This document shows positions 58,368 through 64,000 of a stretch of DNA of 64,000 nucleotides, in pieces. Numbering within the stretch: the stretch's first letter is position 1; each line of letters opens with the position of its first letter. The notes below the pieces were generated by a model. The model worked only from the letters and a program-made list of their open reading frames with translations, was not told the DNA's origin and did not search any database. Position numbers and translations under genes: made by a program. Source of the stretch: Comamonadaceae bacterium (lineage in GTDB: Bacteria; Pseudomonadota; Gammaproteobacteria; Burkholderiales; Burkholderiaceae_C); NCBI GenBank assembly GCA_027484575.1, contig JAIXSQ010000007.1, positions 620,001 to 684,000 of the forward strand. Reading direction: 5' to 3'.

Positions 58368-59303
58368 TCAGGCAGTGGGGACGAGGGCGCCGGCATGGGC
58401 CGCCACCTCGGCCTGCCAGGCGGCGTCCTGCAGCAGGTCCAGCGCCGCCTGCAGCGCGCGCGACGGCCGCGCCCCCGCCGCGAAGAAGCCGATGGGCGTG
58501 CGCACCTCGGGATCCACCAGGGGCGCCGCGGTCAGCCCCGCCTGGCCGCGCACCGCGTCGACGAGCGCGCCGGGCAGCACCGCCGCCACGCCGCCGCTGG
58601 CCACGGCGACGGCGAGCGTCTCGACCGAGTTGGTCTCCAGCGCCGGCTGCACCGGGCGGCCGGCCGTGGCGAAGGCGTCATCGACGATGCTGCGGTTGTG
58701 CATCTCGGGCGTGAGCAGCACCAGCGGCAGGGCCGCGGCCTCGCGCCAGGACGTGGCCGCCTCGAAACGCAGGGGCGCCGCGTCCGCGCCGGCGCGGCGC
58801 AGCAGGTAGTAGTGCTCCTCGTACTGCGGCCACACCTGCAGGCGCGGCACGCTCCCCACCCGCTCGCTGTAGCCCAGCGCCAGGTCCAGCGACAGCTGCT
58901 CCAGGCCGGCCTCCAGCTGGGGCGAGGCCAGCGACAGCACCACCGGCACCAGGCCGGGATGGCGGGCCTGCAGCCGCGCCGCGAAGCGCGCCGCCACCGG
59001 GATGGCCGTGGGCACCGCGCCGATGCGCAGGCGGCCGCGCGGCGCCTCGCCGGCCAGTTCCTGCTGCAGCAGGGCGTGCTCGTGCAGCATGCGCTGCGCG
59101 GTGGACAGCACCCGCTCGCCCTCGGGCGTGAGCCCCGCGTACTGGCGGCCGCGCCGCACGATCGCGACGCCGAACTCCTGCTCCAGCGCCTTGAGCGCGT
59201 TCGACAGCGCCGGCTGCGTGACGTGGCAGGCGGCAGCCGCCCGCCCGAAGTGGCGGTGCGTGTCCAGCGCGACGAGGTAGCGCAGCGAGGCCAGCAGGTT
59301 CAT
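58368..59303 (-). CDS. LysR-family regulator upstream of fds
   Basis: This is a 311-residue LysR regulator. The DNA-binding helix-turn-helix (about 1-60) has MNLLASLRYLVALDTHRHFG, CHVTQPALSNALKALEQE and the wing VAIVRRGRQYAGLTPEG. The effector domain (about 90-300) contains GRLRIGAVPTAIPVAARFAA and the core LVLLTPEMHNRS. It resembles the OxyR/HypT-like branch rather than CbbR. It lies 93 bp upstream of fdsB on the same strand, the common place for an fds activator, so formate or molybdenum-related control is plausible. Confidence 0.92.
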   Translation of the reverse strand: MNLLASLRYLVALDTHRHFGRAAAACHVTQPALSNALKALEQEFGVAIVRRGRQYAGLTPEGERVLSTAQRMLHEHALLQQELAGEAPRGRLRIGAVPTAIPVAARFAARLQARHPGLVPVVLSLASPQLEAGLEQLSLDLALGYSERVGSVPRLQVWPQYEEHYYLLRRAGADAAPLRFEAATSWREAAALPLVLLTPEMHNRSIVDDAFATAGRPVQPALETNSVETLAVAVASGGVAAVLPGALVDAVRGQAGLTAAPLVDPEVRTPIGFFAAGARPSRALQAALDLLQDAAWQAEVAAHAGALVPTA

Positions 59304-59349
59304 GGGGCGGCGATGATCGCACGCCCCCGGCCCGCGACCCGGCGCGGGA

Positions 59350-60102
59350 TCAGGCCGGCAGGCCCAGCGTACGGGCGAACGCGGGCCGCAGGGTGGCGTA
59401 GCAGCGCGCATAGGCCTGCGCACTGGGATGCACGCCGTCGCGGGCGAAGTAGCGGTCCGGGTCGGCCGAGAACGGGCAGTCGCCGCGCTCGGCATAGAAG
59501 CGCGCGTAACCGGCCCCCTCGGCCTGCACCACCTGCCGCAGCAGGGCGTCGACGCGGCGCGTGCGGGCGCTCATCCACCACGAGAACGGCGGCAGGAACA
59601 GCGGCGCCGAGCCCACGTTGGCCATGCCGGCCCACAGGACCTGCGCCGCCCGCGGCTGCAGCCGCCGCAGCAACTCCCGCGCATCGGCCGCGAGCACCGC
59701 GGCGCGCGTGTGGCGCAGCACGTCGTTGCCGCCGGCGAACACCAGCACCAGGTCCCAGTGCGCACCGGGCGGCAGGCCGCGCACCACCGCCAGCACGTCG
59801 GCCACGGTGGCGCCGCTGGCGCACAGGTTGCGCACCTCGGCGCCGGGCACGTCGCGGGCGAGCCGGGCGGCGATCGAATCGGCCGGATGGTCGCAGCCGA
59901 CCCCCACGCCCGTGCTGTCGCCCACCAGCAGCACGCGGCGGGTGGGCGCCGGCGGCGTGCGGCCGAACACCGCCGGCGCCCGTGCGCCCCAGCGCCTGGC
60001 GGCCGCGACGCGGCGCGCCTGTTCCGCCCCGACGGCCAGCAGGGCACTGGCGGCCACGGCAAGCGCCGGCAACAACGGGCGGGGAGCGTGCGTCAGGTGC
60101 AT
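59350..60102 (-). CDS. Exported SGNH/GDSL-type hydrolase
   Basis: This 250-residue protein has an N-terminal hydrophobic segment (about residues 8-26) acting as signal or anchor. The SGNH blocks follow: I GDSTGVGVG with the nucleophilic Ser near residue 63, II the Gly in CASGATVADV, III GGNDVLRH, and V DGVHPSAQAY with the catalytic Asp and His. It probably removes acyl groups from a lipid, sugar or polymer in the envelope. It is followed at 46 bp by the LysR gene and is divergent from the cupin gene. No substrate clue is visible. Confidence 0.88.
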   Translation of the reverse strand: MHLTHAPRPLLPALAVAASALLAVGAEQARRVAAARRWGARAPAVFGRTPPAPTRRVLLVGDSTGVGVGCDHPADSIAARLARDVPGAEVRNLCASGATVADVLAVVRGLPPGAHWDLVLVFAGGNDVLRHTRAAVLAADARELLRRLQPRAAQVLWAGMANVGSAPLFLPPFSWWMSARTRRVDALLRQVVQAEGAGYARFYAERGDCPFSADPDRYFARDGVHPSAQAYARCYATLRPAFARTLGLPA

Positions 60103-60236
60103 GCGGCCAGCATCGCCGCGCGGCCTGCCCCCGGGCGGCGGCGCCCACCCCGGCCGGCTGTGCGCGGGCCGCGCCCGGCGCTGCCGGACCGCGCCGCGCC
60201 GCCGGGCCGTCCGCGGCGGCGCGGCATCAGCGCCGG

Positions 60237-60242
60237 CCTACA
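60237..60242 (+). promoter_or_regulatory. CCTACA element upstream of the cupin gene
   Basis: This reads GGCCTACAGCCC on the plus strand, 55 bp before the cupin start. It is the only plus-strand copy of the recurring element and again faces its gene. A related CCCTACG follows about 20 bp later. Confidence 0.35.
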
Positions 60243-60296
60243 GCCCGGCCGCGGCGGCCGCCCTACGCTGGTGGCCCGCGCTTTCGAGGACTGCCG

Positions 60297-60683
60297 ATGG
60301 CCCTGCCCCATGCCCAGCCGCTGGACATCATCAGCGTCGCGCCGCTGGCCGACGCACTGCACCAGGCGGTGAGCACCAGCCTGATCAAGACCGAGCGGCT
60401 GCAACTGCTGCACCTGGTGCTGCGCGCCCATGGCAACCAGCCCGAGCACCACGTGGACGACGAGTGCACGGTCCATTGCCTGGAGGGCGTGGTCGAGGTC
60501 GTCACACCCGGCGGCGTGCGCCAGCTGGTCGCCGGCAACGTGGTGCTGCTGCCGGCGCGCCAGCAGCACGCGCTGCGCGCGCGCACCGACTGCGCCGTGC
60601 TGGTGACGCTGCTGCTGGACCGGGGCGATGCGGCCCACGGCGGCGGCGGGGGCGCCCGGACACTGCGGGATCCGGCGTCCTGA
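60297..60683 (+). CDS. Small cupin-domain protein
   Basis: This 128-residue single cupin barrel has PEHHVDDECTVHCLEGVVEV as motif 1 (H-x-x-x-E-x-x-x-H type) and GNVVLLPARQQHALRARTDC as motif 2, which together can hold one metal ion. The N-terminus is TSLIKTERLQLLHLVLRAHG. It may be a metal-dependent sensor or small enzyme; function is unknown. The ATG at 60297 has a GAGGA site 6 bases upstream. A long hairpin begins 5 bases after the stop. It stands alone, divergent from the SGNH hydrolase gene. Confidence 0.85.
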   Translation: MALPHAQPLDIISVAPLADALHQAVSTSLIKTERLQLLHLVLRAHGNQPEHHVDDECTVHCLEGVVEVVTPGGVRQLVAGNVVLLPARQQHALRARTDCAVLVTLLLDRGDAAHGGGGGARTLRDPAS

Positions 60684-60688
60684 AACGC

Positions 60689-60716
60689 CGAGGCCCCTGC
60701 GGATGCAGGGGCCTCG
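60689..60716. terminator. Hairpin terminator after cupin gene
   Basis: Perfect 12-bp arms CGAGGCCCCTGC and GCAGGGGCCTCG enclose a GGAT loop, 6 bases after the cupin stop and 45 bases past the end of the convergent Tim44-domain gene. It has no T-run but very high stem stability, so it probably acts for both strands. Confidence 0.75.
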
Positions 60717-60760
60717 GGCGGGCCACTCCCGGCATGCGCCGGGGCGGCGTGCAGGGCTGG

Positions 60761-61747
60761 TCAGGCCAGTTGCTGGATCCCGGCGACCACCCAGCCGCCG
60801 CTGCCGTGGCGCGGCTTGCTCAGGTGCCAGACCTCGTCGAAGTCCTCGGGCACGGCACCCGCCGCGTGGCGGATGGTGCCGGTGAAGCGCACGCTGACCA
60901 CGTAGTCGGCACCGCTCTCGTCGACCTGCAGCACCTGGGCGTCCAGGCCGTAGACCTCGGTGGTCTGCGGCGTGGGGTCCTCCCCGGCCAGGTCGGCCTT
61001 GACGATCTCCAGCATCTCGGGCGACAGCACCTCGCGCAGGCGCGCCAGGTCGCGGGCGTCGTTGGCCTGCTGCAGCGCCATGAACTGGGACTTGGCGTTG
61101 CGCGCGAAGCCCTCGGCGTCGAAGCCGGCGGGCAGTGCGGTCGCCGCCGGCGGCACGCCGCCCAGCGACGAGCCGATGCGGCTGCCGATCAGCGAACCGC
61201 TGCACGGCGCCTGGGGTGCGTCGTCGAAACCGGCGCGCTGCATGGACTGCGGCTGGGCACCGGCCGGCGCCTGCCAGCCGCCGCCGGCAGCGGCGCCCGA
61301 CAGCGCGGGGCCGCCCTGCGCACCGGCGCGCTTGCGCAGCACGAAGCCGATCACCGCCATCACCACGACGGCGAGCAGCACCAGCATCATGATGTTGGCC
61401 AGTTCCTCGCCGAAGCCGAAATGCGAGGCCAGCGCGGCCAGGCCCAGGCCGGCGGCCAGGCCTGCCAGCGGGGCCATCCAGCGGCTGCGGTTGCTGGCCG
61501 GTGCGGCGGCGGCGGGCGCGGCCTGGTTGGCCGGCCGCGCCTGCTGGGCGGTGGCCGGCTGGCCGGGCGCGGCCTGGGGGTTGCCCTGGGACGGCGGGGT
61601 CTGCTGGCGCGACGGCGCGCTGATGTTCTCGCGCTGCATGCCGCTGGACTTGCCGCCGCCCAGCCGCTTGGCGGCCTCGGCGTCGGTGACGGCGGCCAGC
61701 CCGACGGCCAGGACGAGGGCCGCGAGGCCGAGGGTTCTGCTGAACAT
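60761..61747 (-). CDS. Tim44-like domain membrane protein
   Basis: This 328-residue protein has a signal or anchor helix at residues 8-26. A disordered Gln/Pro/Ala-rich stretch (30-85) is followed by two close hydrophobic helices (about 92-108 and 116-136). The C-terminal Tim44/TIM44-like domain (about 205-328) includes FARNAKSQFMALQQANDARD and the ending FDEVWHLSKPR. This protein type is widespread in Burkholderiales and of unknown role. The ATG at 61747 has an AAGGAGG site upstream. A -35 like TTGACG on the minus strand (61801-61796) suggests a local promoter. Confidence 0.88.
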   Translation of the reverse strand: MFSRTLGLAALVLAVGLAAVTDAEAAKRLGGGKSSGMQRENISAPSRQQTPPSQGNPQAAPGQPATAQQARPANQAAPAAAAPASNRSRWMAPLAGLAAGLGLAALASHFGFGEELANIMMLVLLAVVVMAVIGFVLRKRAGAQGGPALSGAAAGGGWQAPAGAQPQSMQRAGFDDAPQAPCSGSLIGSRIGSSLGGVPPAATALPAGFDAEGFARNAKSQFMALQQANDARDLARLREVLSPEMLEIVKADLAGEDPTPQTTEVYGLDAQVLQVDESGADYVVSVRFTGTIRHAAGAVPEDFDEVWHLSKPRHGSGGWVVAGIQQLA

Positions 61748-61847
61748 GGTGCGATACCTCCTTGAAGGACGCACAGGGTAACCCGGCGAACTGATCGTCA
61801 AAATCAGATTTGTCGCCGCATTCCTTCGGAAAAGTGCGCGTGGTGGC

Positions 61848-63014
61848 TCAGCCGGCCAGCGCCTGCCGCAGCAGCCCGCGGAACTCGGTCCAGAACGGCA
61901 GGCCGTAGCCCATGTGCCGCTGCGTCATCAGCGCGCACGCCAGGCCCTGCGCCGGGTCGATCCACCAGTGGGTACCGGCCATGCCGCCCCACTGCAGGTC
62001 GCCGGGCCGGTCGCCGGCGTCGCCGGCCGCCGGCTCGACCGTCACCGAGCCCACGAAGCTGTGGCCGCGGCCGTCCATCCGGGGCTCGCCCGGGAAGCCG
62101 ATCCACAGGCCGGGCGGCAGCTGGTTGCGCCAGACGCCTTCCATGGCCCCGGGGGGCAGGACCGGTGCGCCGCCGCCGGCCAGCGCCATGAGCAGCCGCA
62201 TCCAGTCGTCCAGCGACGTGACCATGCCTCCGCCCGGGTTCAGCCGCGCCACCGGCTGCAGGTAGGCACCCGGCCAGGGCAGGTGGTCGGCGCGGCGCAG
62301 GCCGGGCCGCGACGGGTCCTGCAGGTCGCCGATGTACAGCGCCGGCAGCCGCGCGCCCTGCCCCGGCGGCACCGTGAAGCCGGTGTCGTGCATGGCCAGC
62401 GGGTCCAGCACCAACGCGCGCAGCACCGCATCCAGCGGCTGGCCGCACACCACCTCGAGCAGGCGGCCCAGCACGTCGGTCGAGACGCCGTAGTGCCAGC
62501 CGCGGCCGGGCACGTCGCGCAGCGGCAGCGTGCCCAGCCGCTGCACCTGCTCGGCCAGCGTCAGCCGCGGGTCGGCCATGCCGGCCTCGCGGTAGGCGCG
62601 CGCCAGCAGCGTGTCGGGGTCGAGGAAGCCGTAGGTGAAGCCCGCCGTGTGAGTCAGCAGGTGGCGCACCAGCACCGGCCCGGGTGACGGGTCGGCCTCG
62701 TCCAGCGAGGCCGCGCCCGGGCGCAGCACGCGCAGGCCGCCCAGCTCGGGCAGCCAGCGCGCCACCGGGTCGTCGGCGCCGAAGCGGCCCTGCGCCATCA
62801 AAGCCAGCGCCGCGCAGGCGGTGACCAGCTTGGTGTTGCTGAAGGCACGGAACAGGTGGTCGGGGCGCATCGGCACGCCGGCCTCGCGGTCGGCCATGCC
62901 CAGGCTGCGGCGGGCCAGCACCCGGCCGCCCACGGCCACGGCCCAGGCCACGCCGGCCAGTTCGTCGTTGTCGATGCGCCGCTGCAGGGCGGCGTCGATG
63001 GCGGTGCAGTCCAT
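61848..63014 (-). CDS. Serine hydrolase of the beta-lactamase/esterase (EstB) fold
   Basis: This 388-residue protein has the class C beta-lactamase fold. The S-x-x-K motif is SNTK with Ser at residue 59 and Lys at 62. The Tyr motif is YGVS near residue 173, and HLLTHTAGFTYG is the typical loop before it. A WGGMAGTHWWIDP segment takes the place of the third motif. There is no signal peptide, so it is more likely a cytoplasmic esterase (EstB-like) than a penicillin-binding protein. The ATG at 63014 has a CAGGAG site. It is divergent from the PAS sensor. Confidence 0.88.
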   Translation of the reverse strand: MDCTAIDAALQRRIDNDELAGVAWAVAVGGRVLARRSLGMADREAGVPMRPDHLFRAFSNTKLVTACAALALMAQGRFGADDPVARWLPELGGLRVLRPGAASLDEADPSPGPVLVRHLLTHTAGFTYGFLDPDTLLARAYREAGMADPRLTLAEQVQRLGTLPLRDVPGRGWHYGVSTDVLGRLLEVVCGQPLDAVLRALVLDPLAMHDTGFTVPPGQGARLPALYIGDLQDPSRPGLRRADHLPWPGAYLQPVARLNPGGGMVTSLDDWMRLLMALAGGGAPVLPPGAMEGVWRNQLPPGLWIGFPGEPRMDGRGHSFVGSVTVEPAAGDAGDRPGDLQWGGMAGTHWWIDPAQGLACALMTQRHMGYGLPFWTEFRGLLRQALAG

Positions 63015-63153
63015 GGGGCTTGTCTCCTGGGTGCGACATTCTGGGACCCCGCCGCCCGGCCGATGGTCGCCTGGGCGTCCCCGGGGGAGAATGCGGCACG
63101 GTCGAGCTCCTTTTCGGCCGTTGCCCGCGTCCCCGCCCGCCCCACCATCCGCC

Positions 63154-64000
63154 ATGGGATCCGACTTCGAGGACCTGTTCGAGCGCCTGCCCATCGGCGC
63201 CTACCGGGCCGCCCCCGACGGGCGCCAGCTGCGCATCAACGCCGCGCTGCGCCGCCTCTACGGCCACGGCGACGACGAGGCGTCGCTGCGCGACCTGCTC
63301 AGCGCGCCCAACGGCGCCTATGCGCGGCCGGGGCGGCGCGCCGAGTTCGCCCACCTGCTGTTCACCCACGGCCAAGTGGCGAACTTCGTGTCCGAGATCT
63401 GCATCCCGGGCACCGACGAGCGCCTGTGGATCGAGGAGCACGCCTGGCTGGTGCGCGCGGCCGACGGCACGCTGCTGCACTACGAGGGCACGGTCGAGGA
63501 CATCTCGCGCCGCCACCGCGCCGAGGCCGCGCTGCAGCTGACGCTGGATAACGCGGGCCGCGGCATCATGCGCGTCGACGCGAGCGACCGGGTGGTGCTG
63601 TACAACCGGACGCTGCTGGAGCTGCTCGACCTGCCCGAGGACCTGCTGGCACGTCGCCCGCTGGCCTCCGAACTGGTGCGCCACCAGGAGAGCCGGGGCG
63701 ACTTCGGCCCGGCCCACGAACTCATCCCGCCGGGGACCCGCGAGGAGTACCTGCGCGACCGTGCGCTGGCCGGCGGCGCCCCGCGGCTGATCACCGCCCG
63801 GTACCGCCGCCGCACCCGCGCCGGCCGCGTGATCGAGGTCGAGACCCGCCCGCTGCCGGACGGCGGCATGGTGCGCACCTACACCGACGTCACCGAGGAC
63901 GTCGCGGCCCAAGAGGCGATCGAGGCCAAGAGCCAGGCGCTGCGCATCACCCTGGACGCCATGAGCCAGGGCATCCTGGCCACCGACGCCCAGGGCCGGC
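63154..64000 (+). CDS. PAS-domain sensor protein (5' part, continues past the window)
   Basis: The first 282 codons of an open frame run to the window edge. It has a PAS-like domain at residues 5-112 (LFERLPIGAYRAAPDGRQ to YEGTVEDISRRHRAE) and a PAS_7-type domain at 128-265 (LTLDNAGRGIMRVDASDRVV, then a PAC-like YTDVTEDVAAQE). A third PAS_7-type domain begins at about 270 (LDAMSQGILATDAQGR). Tandem PAS_7 domains usually precede a histidine kinase or GGDEF output, which lies outside. No membrane segment has appeared yet. The ATG at 63154 lacks a clear ribosome site. Confidence 0.8.
   Translation, partial: MGSDFEDLFERLPIGAYRAAPDGRQLRINAALRRLYGHGDDEASLRDLLSAPNGAYARPGRRAEFAHLLFTHGQVANFVSEICIPGTDERLWIEEHAWLVRAADGTLLHYEGTVEDISRRHRAEAALQLTLDNAGRGIMRVDASDRVVLYNRTLLELLDLPEDLLARRPLASELVRHQESRGDFGPAHELIPPGTREEYLRDRALAGGAPRLITARYRRRTRAGRVIEVETRPLPDGGMVRTYTDVTEDVAAQEAIEAKSQALRITLDAMSQGILATDAQGR

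Noticed and set aside
55878..60296. Very long plus-strand open frame antisense to fdsA, fdsB, LysR and the SGNH gene.
   Set aside because: Composition is His/Gln/Arg-rich and repetitive, as expected opposite high-GC genes, and it resembles no protein until the cupin gene at 60297.
1..64000. Genomic island, prophage or insertion sequence.
   Set aside because: No integrase, transposase, tRNA, terminal inverted repeats or composition shift was seen; base composition and codon use look uniform throughout.

Overview
The window is very GC-rich, almost fully coding DNA from a betaproteobacterium, most likely a free-living member of the Burkholderiales (Comamonadaceae/Sphaerotilaceae type). The evidence is gene content: paaABCDE with a TetR regulator, a fused indolepyruvate ferredoxin oxidoreductase, FdsBA formate dehydrogenase, DUF2917 beside a LysR gene, TorF-type porin and Lys/Ala-rich periplasmic proteins. 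Genus cannot be read from the sequence. No rRNA, tRNA, CRISPR array, prophage or insertion sequence was seen. Genes are tightly packed, with many ATGA, GTGA and TGATG junctions.

Layout. (1) 1-7268: high-affinity potassium system kdpA(end)BC, a TorF-like porin, and the kdpDE sensor/regulator. (2) 7288-10570, minus strand: DUF3455 lipoprotein, fasciclin protein, ECF sigma factor, RskA-like anti-sigma factor and a DUF456 membrane protein. (3) 10669-14097: Fur-like palindrome, TonB-dependent siderophore receptor and PepSY reductase, meeting serA tail to tail. (4) 15380-23642: topoisomerase IB, DUF1003 protein, then an unusual minus-strand set: a 65-residue protein, methyltransferase, PurD-like ATP-grasp enzyme, haem-oxygenase-like diiron protein and a GH1-RmlD fusion. 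(5) 23738-28323: DUF2917/LysR/SRPBCC group and a large hybrid sensor kinase. (6) 28409-33753: TetR-paaEDCBA phenylacetyl-CoA epoxidase operon, then a classical Fur box driving an unknown gene and a VOC protein. (7) 33783-40058: formaldehyde detoxification (fghA, adhC) and a divergent Lrp / indolepyruvate oxidoreductase pair. (8) 40098-48056: Xre-RES toxin-antitoxin pair, enoyl-CoA hydratase, an unknown helical protein, degenerate Mrr-like membrane protein, SlyD, hydrolase, acyl-CoA synthetase-like enzyme and cytochrome P450. (9) 48273-53367: ClpP-like protease, Lys/Ala-rich periplasmic protein, GH8 lipoprotein, thiolase and lectin-like lipoprotein. (10) 53633-64000: fdsA/fdsB with LysR, SGNH hydrolase, cupin, Tim44-domain protein, beta-lactamase-fold hydrolase and the start of a PAS sensor.

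How parts may work together (inference). Indolepyruvate oxidoreductase can deliver aryl-acetyl-CoA from aromatic amino acids to the Paa epoxidase. AdhC-FghA turns formaldehyde into formate, which FdsBA can oxidise to CO2 with NADH. Several small genes and operons (topoisomerase IB, GH1-RmlD, the methyltransferase/ATP-grasp operon, the Lys/Ala-rich protein, the cupin) share a CCTACA element 35-86 bp upstream of their starts, all in the same orientation, which may mark a common regulon. The most novel-looking content is the diiron-oxygenase/ATP-grasp/methyltransferase/GH1-RmlD group and this shared element.
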